Origin: Curtobacterium pusillum | GTDB lineage: Bacteria > Actinomycetota > Actinomycetes > Actinomycetales > Microbacteriaceae | Assembly (NCBI RefSeq): GCF_007673235.1 | Contig: NZ_VDZH01000001.1 | Span: forward strand, 921,261-985,260 | Length of the DNA: 64,000 nucleotides | Reading direction: 5' to 3' | Shown: piece after piece, positions 9,216 to 17,917 of the stretch | How the letters are laid out: every line of letters begins with the position of its first letter | Position numbering within the stretch: position 1 is the first letter of the stretch | Program-made: the position numbers and the translations under genes | The notes under the pieces: model-generated | The model's input: the letters and a program-made list of their open reading frames with translations, nothing else | Told to the model about the DNA's origin: nothing | Databases searched by the model: none

Positions 9216-9995
9216 TCAGTGCCCGAGGCCGTCGATCCGTGCGACCTCGTCCGGGCTCAGCTCGATGCGGGCCCCGGCGGCGTTCGACCGGATGCGCTCC
9301 GGGTTCGACGACTTCGGGATCACGACGAACCCGTGCGCGACGTGCCACGCCACGATGACCTGCGCGCTGTCGGCGTCGTGGGCGCCGGCGATCTCGAGCA
9401 GCGTCGGATCCTGCAGGTTGCTCGCCTTGAAGGGGCTGTAGCCCTCGAGGACGACACCGCGCTCGGCGAGCCCGTCGGCCACCGCGGCGTCGAACTCCAC
9501 CGGGCTCCACTTGATCTGGTTCACGGCCGGGGTCACGCCGGTGGCCGACACGAGTTCGTCGATCTGGGCCAGGGAGTAGTTGCTCACGCCGACGGCCCGG
9601 GTGAGCCCGTCGGCCTGCGCCTGCACGACCTGTTGCCACACGTCGGGGCGGGCCTCGCGGTTCGGCGGCCAGTGCACGAGCCAGAGGTCGAGGTGGTCGA
9701 GCCCGAGCTGGTCGAGGCTCTCCTCGATCGTCTCGCGCACGCGGTCGGCGTTGTCCGGCGGCAGCTTCGTCGTCACGAAGACGTCGTCACGGGCCAACCC
9801 CGAGTCGGCGATGGCCTTCCCCACCCCGCGCTGGTTGCGGTAGCCGGTGGCAGTGTCGATGTGCCGGTAGCCGGCCTGGAGCGCCTCACCCACGGCGGCG
9901 GGGGCATCGGCGTCGGGGATCTGCCAGGTGCCGAAGCCCAGGAGCGGCATCGACCCACCGGTGACGGACACGGACGGATTGGCGTAATCGGTCAT
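9216..9995 (-). CDS. aldo/keto reductase
   Basis: 259 residues, a full-length single-domain AKR of TIM-barrel type that uses NADPH to reduce carbonyl compounds. The catalytic tetrad is visible: Asp and Tyr in HIDTATGYRNQ, Lys in FVTTKLPPDN, His in LWLVHWP. The segment GVSNYSLAQIDEL and the cofactor-binding VIPKSSNPERI match the 2,5-diketo-gluconate-reductase-like subgroup. The start MTDYANPSV is used because the preceding frame is Arg/Gly noise. It converges with the SNF2 gene (17 bp between stops). Substrate unknown. Confidence 0.9.
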   Translation of the reverse strand: MTDYANPSVSVTGGSMPLLGFGTWQIPDADAPAAVGEALQAGYRHIDTATGYRNQRGVGKAIADSGLARDDVFVTTKLPPDNADRVRETIEESLDQLGLDHLDLWLVHWPPNREARPDVWQQVVQAQADGLTRAVGVSNYSLAQIDELVSATGVTPAVNQIKWSPVEFDAAVADGLAERGVVLEGYSPFKASNLQDPTLLEIAGAHDADSAQVIVAWHVAHGFVVIPKSSNPERIRSNAAGARIELSPDEVARIDGLGH

Positions 9996-10114
9996 GTGCC
10001 CGTGTCTACCCCTCGACCCTCCGCGGGGGTCCCGGGAGATGTCCGAGGTCTCCGGCATGATCGTCGAGGCCGTCCGGCCCGCACCACCCGCACCACCAGG
10101 AGCACCACCGCAGC

Positions 10115-10927
10115 ATGACGTCCCGCCGACGCCGCACCCGCACCAGTCTCACGTCCGTCCTCGTCGTCCTCGGGCTCGCCGTCGGGGCGTACGCGCTCCA
10201 CACGACCGGCTTCCTCGCACCCGATGCCGAGGCCGCACCCGCCGTCACCAGCGCACCCGCGGGGTCGGACGCTCCCGTCATCACGACGGAACCCGCCGCG
10301 CCGGAGACGACCCGCGCCTCCAGGCCGGGGTCAGAGCCGACCACTTCGGTGACCGGCACCGCGACCGACCAGCAGGACGCGCAGACCGCGCGGGCGCAGC
10401 TCGCCGACCTGCCCGTCAAGGGCAAGGCGCCGGCGACCGGCTACGACCGGGTCGGGGACTTCGGGACGGCGTGGCTCGACGTCGACCGGAACGGGTGCGA
10501 CACCCGCAACGACGTGCTCGCCCGGGACCTGACGGAGATCACCCGACAGGGACGGTGCAAGGTCCTGACGGGCACGCTCGTCTCGCCGTACACCGGCGCG
10601 ACGATCGACTTCGTCCGCGGGAACACGACCTCGACGCTCGTGCAGATCGACCACGTCGTCGCGCTCGAGAACGCCTGGCGCACCGGCGCGCAGCAGCTCC
10701 CCCAGGCCCAGCGCGAGGCACTCGCGAACGATCCCGACAACCTGTTCGCCGTCGACGGGCACTCGAACGCGCAGAAGCGTTCCGGCGACGCCGCGACCTG
10801 GCTGCCCGCCGACAAGTCCTTCCGCTGCACGTACATCGAGCACCAGGTCGCGGTGAAGACGAAGTACCGGCTGTGGGTCGCGCCCGCCGAGCACGACGCG
10901 ATGGCGAGGATCCTGCAGGCCTGCTGA
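10115..10927 (+). CDS. secreted HNH endonuclease-family protein
   Basis: 270 residues. A basic N-terminus and one hydrophobic helix (residues 12-30) form a signal or anchor, followed by a Thr/Ala/Pro spacer to about residue 90. The C-terminal domain has the DUF1524/HNH signature: DRNGCDTRNDVLARDL, then QIDHVVALENAW with the catalytic His, then NLFAVDGHSNAQKRSG. It ends with a Cys. This class is common in actinobacteria as an exported nuclease, presumably for extracellular DNA. Its TGA stop directly abuts the stop of the next gene on the other strand (TGATCA at 10925-10930). Confidence 0.87.
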   Translation: MTSRRRRTRTSLTSVLVVLGLAVGAYALHTTGFLAPDAEAAPAVTSAPAGSDAPVITTEPAAPETTRASRPGSEPTTSVTGTATDQQDAQTARAQLADLPVKGKAPATGYDRVGDFGTAWLDVDRNGCDTRNDVLARDLTEITRQGRCKVLTGTLVSPYTGATIDFVRGNTTSTLVQIDHVVALENAWRTGAQQLPQAQREALANDPDNLFAVDGHSNAQKRSGDAATWLPADKSFRCTYIEHQVAVKTKYRLWVAPAEHDAMARILQAC

Positions 10928-11692
10928 TCACCGACGTCGGGCCGCGCGCCCCTCCCGGGCGAACCACACCATCGACGCGACGACGAGCACCAGGGCGAGC
11001 CGCGCGATCCAGAGGAGCGCCGGGCTCGCCGGCTCGCGGAACGGCACGCCCAGCAGGACGCCGACGGCTTCGAGCAGTCGACCTCCGCGACCGACGTACC
11101 CGTGGGACTCGCTCGGCACCGCGAACGTCACGGCGATCGCGAACGCCACGATCGCCAGGAGCATCGCCGCGAGCGACGCCGCGACACGGCTGCGCCCCGT
11201 GCGGCCGATCAGCGTGGCGACCAGTGTGACGACGGGCAGCACGACGAGCATGTCGACCAGCCACGCGAGCAGCAGCCCGATCGCGGACAGGAACGCGAAC
11301 ATCAACGAGAGGAACCACCCGGTGGGGTCGTCGTCACGAACGACCACGACGACGCCGAGCGGGAACGCCAGCACCACCAGCACGAGGTCGAGCAGGAGCA
11401 GGTCGAGCGCGGTGCGGCGGCCCTCCCGCGAGGTCTGTTCGGCAGCCCGTACCCGGTTGCGGCTCTCGAGCGAGTCGAACGGGTTCCACCGCAGCCCCAC
11501 GACGAGTCCGGCGATCGCCATCGCGCAGAGCACGCTCGTGATGCCGGTCCCCCAGTCCGGGTCGGGCGTCAGCACCAGGAGCGCGACCTCCCCCACCGCT
11601 GCGAGCGCGAACGCCACGCCGATCACGAGCAGCACCGCCTGCCTCCGTGTCCCGTCCCACACGATCCTGCTCAGCAGCGTCCTGTTCCCCAC
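10928..11692 (-). CDS. multi-pass membrane protein, unknown function
   Basis: 254 residues with about six hydrophobic segments. A loop with DSLESRNRVRAAEQTSREG separates the first pair from the rest, and the C-terminus is a short basic tail (EGRAARRR). No family recognised. It is convergent with the HNH gene with no intergenic base between the two stop codons. Confidence 0.65.
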   Translation of the reverse strand: MGNRTLLSRIVWDGTRRQAVLLVIGVAFALAAVGEVALLVLTPDPDWGTGITSVLCAMAIAGLVVGLRWNPFDSLESRNRVRAAEQTSREGRRTALDLLLLDLVLVVLAFPLGVVVVVRDDDPTGWFLSLMFAFLSAIGLLLAWLVDMLVVLPVVTLVATLIGRTGRSRVAASLAAMLLAIVAFAIAVTFAVPSESHGYVGRGGRLLEAVGVLLGVPFREPASPALLWIARLALVLVVASMVWFAREGRAARRR

Positions 11693-11803
11693 GGCACGGC
11701 AGCCTAGCGCCCACCGGTGCCGGTTTTATACGACAGGTGTAGCCTAGTTCGGGCCGATGCGGACGCACCGACCTTCACCGTCGAAGACCCCAGGAGGCCT
11801 CCC

Positions 11804-12592
11804 ATGACCACTTCCCGCTTCACCGACCGCGTCGTCCTCATCACCGGCGGCGGTTCCGGCCTCGGCCGCGCCGCCGCCGTGCGCCTGGCGACCGAGGGTG
11901 CCGCACTCTCCCTCGTCGACGTGTCCGCCGAGGGTCTCGAGGCATCGAAGACCGCCGTCCTCGACGCCGCCCCGGACGCCCAGGTCCTGACCACCGTCGC
12001 CGACGTCTCCGACGAAGCCCAGGTCGAGGCGTACGTCACGGCGACCACCGAGCGCTTCGGGCGCATCGACGGCTTCTTCAACAACGCCGGCATCGAGGGC
12101 AAGCAGAACCCCACCGAGTCCTTCACGGCCGCGGAGTTCGACAAGGTGGTGTCGATCAACCTCCGGGGCGTGTTCCTCGGCCTCGAGAAGGTCCTCGCCG
12201 TGATGCGCACGCAGGGCAGCGGCATGGTCGTCAACACCGCTAGCGTCGGCGGCATCCGCGGCATCGGCAACCAGTCCGGGTACGCCGCCGCCAAGCACGG
12301 TGTCGTCGGTCTGACCCGCAACTCCGCCGTCGAGTACGGCCGGTACGGCATCCGCATCAACGCCATCGCGCCGGGAGCCATCTGGACGCCCATGGTCGAG
12401 AACTCGATGAAGCAGCTCAACCCGGAGAATCCGCGCGGGGCCGCCGAGGAGTTCATCCAGGTCAACCCCGCCAAGCGCTACGGCGAGGCTCCCGAGATCG
12501 CAGCCGTCGTCGCCTTCCTGCTCTCCGACGACGCGTCCTACGTCAACGCGACGGTCGTCCCGATCGACGGCGGGCAGTCCGCCGCGTACTGA
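11804..12592 (+). CDS. SDR-family NAD(P)-dependent oxidoreductase
   Basis: 262 residues, a classical short-chain dehydrogenase. The Rossmann motif is GGGSGLGRAAAV near residue 14; NNAG lies near residue 90; Ser, Tyr and Lys of the active site are in NTASVGG and SGYAAAKHG. The C-terminus YVNATVVPIDGGQSA is typical. Asp in SLVDVS after the second strand suggests preference for NAD. An AGGAGG sequence at about 11792-11797 sets the ATG at 11804. Substrate not readable. Confidence 0.92.
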   Translation: MTTSRFTDRVVLITGGGSGLGRAAAVRLATEGAALSLVDVSAEGLEASKTAVLDAAPDAQVLTTVADVSDEAQVEAYVTATTERFGRIDGFFNNAGIEGKQNPTESFTAAEFDKVVSINLRGVFLGLEKVLAVMRTQGSGMVVNTASVGGIRGIGNQSGYAAAKHGVVGLTRNSAVEYGRYGIRINAIAPGAIWTPMVENSMKQLNPENPRGAAEEFIQVNPAKRYGEAPEIAAVVAFLLSDDASYVNATVVPIDGGQSAAY

Positions 12593-12684
12593 CCCACGCA
12601 GCCCGGCGCGCGCCGACCTCGGTGTGCGCTGGGCATCGGCCTGGAGGCACGGCGCACCCCCGCCACGCATGGCAGGCTGCGAGC

Positions 12685-13353
12685 ATGGCTGAGCAACTCA
12701 CGGTCCCGCAGGCGTTCGCGCTGCTCCAGGTCGAGTCCGACGGGCGGAAGTCAACGGACGTCCAGACCCTCGACGCCGGGCTCGCCGGCGCCGTCCTCGC
12801 CGACCTCGCCCTCCGTGGCGTCGTCTCGCTGCAGGACGGGCTGGTCACCGTCGTGAACGGCGCCGCGACCGGCGACCCGGTGCTCGACGGCGTCGTCGGC
12901 ACCATCGCGGCGACCGACAAGCCCCGCAAGGCGAAGTGGTGGATCACCCGGCTCGCCAAGCGCCCGCTGCGCGACGACGTCTTCGCCGGGCTGATCGAGC
13001 GGGGTGTCATCACGCTCGAACAGGGCAAGGCGCTCGGCATCTTCCCCACCACGAAGTACCCAGAGCGCGACGGCGGCCCCGAGACCCTGCTCCGGTCCGC
13101 GATCGCCGACGTCCTCGCGCAGCGGTCGGCTCCGACGCCGTTCTCAGCAGCGGTGATCGGACTCCTCGACGCGACGAACACCCTCCGCAAGCACTTCGGC
13201 AAGGTCGACCGCGCGCTCGTCAAGGAGATCACCTCGGGCAGTTGGGCGACCCCGGCGGTGAAGGCCGTCCTCGAGGAGATCCAGATGGCCGCGATCATGG
13301 CCAGCGTCGCGGCGACCACCGCGGCCACGACGGCGACGATCTCCTCGAGCTGA
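12685..13353 (+). CDS. GPP34 (GOLPH3-type) family protein
   Basis: 222 residues. The order of segments (PQAFALLQVESDGRK, LDAGLAGAVLADLALRGVV, then WWITRLAKRPLRDDVFAGLIERGVI) matches the GPP34 family, related to eukaryotic GOLPH3, which binds phosphatidylinositol-4-phosphate. Actinobacterial members are cytoplasmic helical proteins of unknown role. The last 30 residues are an Ala/Thr-rich helix. It converges with the NERD gene with 9 bp between stops. Confidence 0.82.
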   Translation: MAEQLTVPQAFALLQVESDGRKSTDVQTLDAGLAGAVLADLALRGVVSLQDGLVTVVNGAATGDPVLDGVVGTIAATDKPRKAKWWITRLAKRPLRDDVFAGLIERGVITLEQGKALGIFPTTKYPERDGGPETLLRSAIADVLAQRSAPTPFSAAVIGLLDATNTLRKHFGKVDRALVKEITSGSWATPAVKAVLEEIQMAAIMASVAATTAATTATISSS

Positions 13354-13362
13354 TCCGCTGAG

Positions 13363-14190
13363 TCAGGCGCCGAGTGCGGTGATCGCGGCTGCCCACCAGT
13401 AGCCGAGCAGAGCGCCTGCGGGGACGGCGAGCACCGCCACCACCCGCGCCTTCCGGAGCAGGGCCCGCCGCGCTTCGGCCTGCTGCCGGTCCCGCTCGAG
13501 CCGCTCGAACCGCTGGACGTGGCGGAGGGTGTCGTTGATGACGACAGCATCGACGTGCCAGGTGCCGCGTTCCTCGGCGAGCATCGTGAGGAAGCGAACG
13601 GCCTCGTCGGAGTGCGCGCACGGCAGCCCCGTGATCCACTGCCCGATCTCCTGTGGCCGCAGCGTGACGACCGCCGGCACCTTGTCACCGAACCTGAGCT
13701 TCGCCGCGGCCACGACGAGGATCGGCTGCACCAGGATCGGGCCTCCGGCCGCCGTCGAGAGCAGCCGGGTTGCTCGCTCGCCCTCCGTGAGGGCGCTGTG
13801 CATGTGCCGGGTCCGCTGCCCGCTCACCATGAGCGTCCGCCCGCCGACCCAGACGTCCTGCCCCGAGTGGTTCTTCGTGTTGATCGAGAACACCCCGGTG
13901 GGCCCGATGACCAGGTGGTCGATGTCGGTCTCGTGCTTGCCGACGGGGACGGCGTGGAGCACGGTGAAGTCCGGACCGAGCGACTCGAGGGCCGTCGCGA
14001 CCTCCCGCTCTCCGATCGCGCCCTTGAACCACGACCGTGCGTCCGGGTGGAGCGGGTCGTGACCCCAGAACCGTTGCCACCTCGTTCGAGCCGGAGCGCC
14101 GGACTGGATGGACAGGCACTCCTGCATGACCGCGTAGCCGGGCTTCCGAGCGCGCAGCGTGAGCGGCGCGCTTCCTCGTACTTCCCCCAT
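13363..14190 (-). CDS. NERD-domain protein with C-terminal membrane helix
   Basis: About 275 residues. The NERD (nuclease-related) domain lies near residues 55-150: GAIGEREVATALESLG, then ETDIDHLVIGPTGVFSINTKNHSG, with the Asp and the Thr-Lys pair of the PD-(D/E)XK-like core. An Arg/Gln-rich helix and one membrane segment (VVAVLAVPAGALLGYWWAAAI) follow at the C-terminus. NERD proteins are predicted nucleases; a stand-alone membrane-tethered form is common in actinobacteria without a known substrate. The start is uncertain: an ATG at 14190 is used, but the frame opens to 14244. Confidence 0.82.
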   Translation of the reverse strand: MGEVRGSAPLTLRARKPGYAVMQECLSIQSGAPARTRWQRFWGHDPLHPDARSWFKGAIGEREVATALESLGPDFTVLHAVPVGKHETDIDHLVIGPTGVFSINTKNHSGQDVWVGGRTLMVSGQRTRHMHSALTEGERATRLLSTAAGGPILVQPILVVAAAKLRFGDKVPAVVTLRPQEIGQWITGLPCAHSDEAVRFLTMLAEERGTWHVDAVVINDTLRHVQRFERLERDRQQAEARRALLRKARVVAVLAVPAGALLGYWWAAAITALGA

Positions 14191-14291
14191 GCGTCCACCG
14201 TCCCACGGCGACAGGTGTCGGACGAGCCCTCGTTCAGGCGTCACGGTTCGGCGCAGCGCGGCGGACGGGGCAGTTCCGTTCCGGGTTCGAC

Positions 14292-14334
14292 CGTTCTGGT
14301 TCGCGATCGCCGGGGTTCGTGAACCGGAACGGTC
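14292..14334. repeat. dispersed imperfect palindrome, copy 1
   Basis: A 43-bp unit matching the sequence at 52497-52539 at 38 of 43 positions on the same strand. The left end GTTCTGGTTC and right part GAACCGGAAC are near-perfect inverted repeats. It sits in the gap between the divergent-side end of the NERD gene and the stop of the RecB/helicase gene. It behaves like a repetitive extragenic palindrome. Confidence 0.6.
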
Positions 14335-14376
14335 AATCGCCGGAACGAGAACGGGCTCGCCCCGGCGACGATCGAC

Positions 14377-17300
14377 TCAGGGGCGCGGCTCGACGAGCTC
14401 GATGAACCGGGACAGCAGGGACAGCCCGGCGATCGACGGCGGCAGGCCCGTGGTGAGCGCAGGCGAGTACACGAGGTACGCCGCCCACTTCGCCCGGGAC
14501 AGCGCCACGTTCAGGCGGTTCGGCATGAGCAGGAAGTCGAGCCCGCGCGGGATGTCGGCAGCGCTCGAGGCCGCCAGCGACACGATCGACACGACGGCTT
14601 CGCGCCCCTGGAACATGTCGACGGTGCCGACCTGGGTCCCCCGGAGTCCGGCGCGGTCCAGGGCATCACGGATCACGGCACCCTGGGCGTTGTACGGCGC
14701 GACGACGATGACGTCCTCGTCGGTCAGCGTCCGGCTGACGTCACCGTCCACCCATCGCCGGCCGACCACGTCCTGTGCGAGCGCCACGACCCGAGCGGCT
14801 TCCTCGACCGAGGACGTCGTGTTGCCCACGTGCACGACCGGAACGGGGAGCACGCCTGCGTCGATGTCGTCGAGGTGCCGGCCGGAGACCATCGAGGCGA
14901 GCTGCCCGTCGTAGGACAGGGCGGACACCGAGGCCGTCAGTGCGGGTTCCATGCGCCGGGTGCGGGCCAGGAAGTAGCCGAACTCGGACGGCAACACGTG
15001 CGCCCCGTCAGTGAGCCATCCGAGCGCTGACTGGTCAACGGGTTCGGGGTGGGATCCCTGCGACACCTGTGGCAGCTGCTGCGGATCGCCGAGCAGGAGC
15101 AGGCGGGTCGCGGCGACCGAGGAGGCGATCGTCGGCGCGAGCGAGAACTGTCCGGCCTCGTCGACGACGATCAGGTCGAGGGAACCGCGGGCGATCGTCG
15201 CCTCGTTCGCGAAGGTCCACGCGGTGCCGCCCACGACGCCGCCGGTACCCAAGGCCTCGCACGAGGACAGGAACGCGGCGATCGCGGCGCCGTTCTTCAC
15301 GGGTGTCCAGTCGGCCGCCTCGAGGCCGTCCTCGGTCGCGTCCTTCTTCGGGACCTTCACGACACGATCGGCGGGGACGCCTGCGCGCACCACCGAATCA
15401 AGGAAGTTCTCCGAGGTGGCGTGGGACTGCCCGACGACGCCGACGCGCCAGCCGTACTCGCGGACGAGCCGCGCGACGACGTTCGACCCGACGTAGGTCT
15501 TGCCGGTGCCGGGAGGGCCCTGGATCGCCAGGTAGGACCGGTCGAGCCCGAACAGCGTCGCGACCACGGCAGACACGGTGTCGTCGCCCTGCACGGGGAC
15601 GATGGGCCCGCGCGGCGGAACGCGGCGGAGCAGGTCGAAGGCCGGGTCAGGCAGCATCGACGGCAGCGCGTCGAGCACCGCCTGCCCCCACTCGGCGATC
15701 GCCTCGGGCTGCGGCTTCGCGCGGGGCGGTGCCGCCGGTGCGATGGCGACAGGAAGGTCTCCGTGCGGCGACCCACCGACCGGCAGGCCCTCCTTCACCA
15801 GGACCTCGACGGCATCGCCGTCGTCGCTGACGTCCACGATGACCGCGCGAGAGGACGCGCCCTTCGACCCGGGGCCCGGGGAGACGACCGATGGCGGGAG
15901 TGGGTCGTCGTAGACGAGGTGGGGCGTGCCTCCAGGCCGGAGCCGCGAACCGGGCGCGAGCGTCCCCGACAACCGGATCTCACGCGACTGCGACCGGGCA
16001 CGCGGCAGCGTGTCCCAGTCGCGCTCGACGGAAGCCCGCTCGACGACGAGGACGTCGCGGGTGTCCGCCCACTCGTCCACGGGGTTGCGGAGGCGGTCGA
16101 AGTGGTCCTGCCAGAACGTCTTCGCCTCGCGCCGGTGGTAGTCGATCGCGGCCGCGGCGAGCGCCAGGGCGGTCTGGTCGGGGGTGCGGTCGAGGGCGTC
16201 GACGTCCTCGAGTTCGGCGGCGAGCGCGACGTACACCGGGTTCGGCTCACGGTCGACGGGGATCGGTGGGAGGAGTTCGTCCTCCTCCCGTGGGGCGGCC
16301 GGCGACTCGGCACGCAGAGACAGGAGCCAATCGCGGAGCCGAAGCGTCGAGCGGCAGTCGTAGGCGTTGTAGTCGGCGACCTCGTCGAGCATGTGCTGCC
16401 CGCGGGTCGCATCGCCCGTGCGGATCTCGGTGATCGCGTCGACGTAGGCGGTGATGCTGTCCGCGGCGTTCGTGACGTCGCTGAGCCGCAGGTCCTCGCC
16501 CATGTACAGCGGCTCGAGCTTCTTGATCGAGTAGCTGCGGCTGCCGACCACGAGGGCCTTCCGAACCACCGGGTACAGGTCGACGAGGACGCCCGCGCGC
16601 AGGAGGTCGTCAACGGCCTCTTCGCCCACCCCGTGCCGGGCCGCGAGGGACAGCAGGTGCGTCCGCTCGTACGCCGCGTAGTGGTAGATGTGCATGCCGG
16701 GGTACTGCTCGCGCCGCCGCTGCACCCAGGCGAGGAAGTCGACCAGCGCCTGCCGCTCGTCGCGCAGCGTGTGCGCCCAGAACGCCGTGAACTCGGCCTG
16801 GTCGTCCACCAGCCCGAACAGGTAGTCGATGCCCCAGTGCACGCCGTCCTCGGTGTACAGCGGGTCGCCCTCGAAGTCGAAGAACACGTCGCCCGGGTCC
16901 GGCGCGGGGATCGCGTCGAGCGCTCGTGGATCCAGGACCTCGAACAGCGGCTTGCGCCCGCCGGCGTGCTGGCCGTCGACCTGGAGGCGCGCCTGACGCA
17001 CCAGCCGCTCTCGCGTCGAATTCGACATGCCCGGCACGGCCGTGGTCCGGCCCGCCAGGTCGTCGATCGTCCGCACTCCCTGCCGGATCAGCTTCGTCCG
17101 CTGGTCGAGACGCATGCCCGCGACGAGGACCAGGTCGCGGTGCTGCTCGACCTGCGTGCTGCACACGTCGCACCGGCCGCACGACGAGTACCGCGGGTCG
17201 CCCCACTGCAGTGTTTCGTCCGCCGCCAGCCGCTCGGCGATCACACGCTTGAGCTCCGCGCGCTGCGTCCGGTACACCGGGGCGATGTCGGCCAGCTCGT

Positions 17301-17841
17301 GCGTCGTGGTGGTCCGGTCGCCGAGCACGAGGTGGACCTGCTCGCCGGTGGGGATGCCGTGCGCCTGCATCCGCTCGGCGTAGGCGGCGAGCTGCAGGAG
17401 GGCGCTGATCTTGGCGTGCCGGGCGAGCTTGGTGTCGTAGACCTCGTACTCGCCGCGGTCGTTGCGGACGATGAAGTCCGCGAAGCCGATGAAGCCCGCG
17501 TCGTCCGCGGTCGGAGGTGCGTGGAAGGTCGGCTGGTACAGGACGTCGGCGCCGTTGCGCATGGCGCTTCGCGCTTGTTCGGCTGCCTCGGCGTACTGCG
17601 GGGGTTCAGGGCGCTCGAACTCCACGACGTCCCGCGTCTCCTTGAGGATCGCGAGGTAGTCGAGCTCGTGCTGGTCCCCCAGCCGGGCGGTGCGCTCGAG
17701 CATGTCGTCGTGCGTCTCGGGGAGGGGTTCGCCGCGGCCGAGCTTGGCGTCCATCCGCCGCAGGAACGCCCACTCGCACGAGGCCCACGTGGACAGGTCG
17801 CTCGGGCTGAGCAGGACGTGCCCGTCGGTGCCGATCTGCAT
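14377..17841 (-). CDS. TM0106-type RecB-like nuclease fused to SF1 helicase
   Basis: 1154 residues. The N-terminal 300 residues are a RecB-like nuclease: LSPSDLSTWASCEWAFLRR, VYDTKLARHAK with the Asp/Lys of the active site, and an Fe-S-type Cys cluster (CGRCDVCS). Next is a ribonuclease-H-like segment (DVFFDFEGDPLY, HYAAYERTHL, YNAYDCRSTLRL). The C-terminal part is a superfamily 1 helicase: Walker A with K781 in QGPPGTGKTYVG, Walker B LIVVDEAGQF, then VVAPYNAQGAVI and ALSRAKWAAYLVY. Such fusions are predicted DNA-processing enzymes of uncertain pathway. All motifs look intact. The ATG at 17841 starts directly with LSPSDL, as in the family. Confidence 0.92.
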   Translation of the reverse strand: MQIGTDGHVLLSPSDLSTWASCEWAFLRRMDAKLGRGEPLPETHDDMLERTARLGDQHELDYLAILKETRDVVEFERPEPPQYAEAAEQARSAMRNGADVLYQPTFHAPPTADDAGFIGFADFIVRNDRGEYEVYDTKLARHAKISALLQLAAYAERMQAHGIPTGEQVHLVLGDRTTTTHELADIAPVYRTQRAELKRVIAERLAADETLQWGDPRYSSCGRCDVCSTQVEQHRDLVLVAGMRLDQRTKLIRQGVRTIDDLAGRTTAVPGMSNSTRERLVRQARLQVDGQHAGGRKPLFEVLDPRALDAIPAPDPGDVFFDFEGDPLYTEDGVHWGIDYLFGLVDDQAEFTAFWAHTLRDERQALVDFLAWVQRRREQYPGMHIYHYAAYERTHLLSLAARHGVGEEAVDDLLRAGVLVDLYPVVRKALVVGSRSYSIKKLEPLYMGEDLRLSDVTNAADSITAYVDAITEIRTGDATRGQHMLDEVADYNAYDCRSTLRLRDWLLSLRAESPAAPREEDELLPPIPVDREPNPVYVALAAELEDVDALDRTPDQTALALAAAAIDYHRREAKTFWQDHFDRLRNPVDEWADTRDVLVVERASVERDWDTLPRARSQSREIRLSGTLAPGSRLRPGGTPHLVYDDPLPPSVVSPGPGSKGASSRAVIVDVSDDGDAVEVLVKEGLPVGGSPHGDLPVAIAPAAPPRAKPQPEAIAEWGQAVLDALPSMLPDPAFDLLRRVPPRGPIVPVQGDDTVSAVVATLFGLDRSYLAIQGPPGTGKTYVGSNVVARLVREYGWRVGVVGQSHATSENFLDSVVRAGVPADRVVKVPKKDATEDGLEAADWTPVKNGAAIAAFLSSCEALGTGGVVGGTAWTFANEATIARGSLDLIVVDEAGQFSLAPTIASSVAATRLLLLGDPQQLPQVSQGSHPEPVDQSALGWLTDGAHVLPSEFGYFLARTRRMEPALTASVSALSYDGQLASMVSGRHLDDIDAGVLPVPVVHVGNTTSSVEEAARVVALAQDVVGRRWVDGDVSRTLTDEDVIVVAPYNAQGAVIRDALDRAGLRGTQVGTVDMFQGREAVVSIVSLAASSAADIPRGLDFLLMPNRLNVALSRAKWAAYLVYSPALTTGLPPSIAGLSLLSRFIELVEPRP

Positions 17842-17917
17842 GCCCGAAGCTTAGGGGCCCCCACGGACACCAGCCAGGTTGCCCCCATCTACCCCAACTG
17901 AGGGGTACCGAGAAATC

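Noticed and set aside
15049..17901. 950-codon plus-strand open frame opposite the RecB/helicase fusion
   Set aside because: No recognisable domain; composition typical of an antisense shadow.
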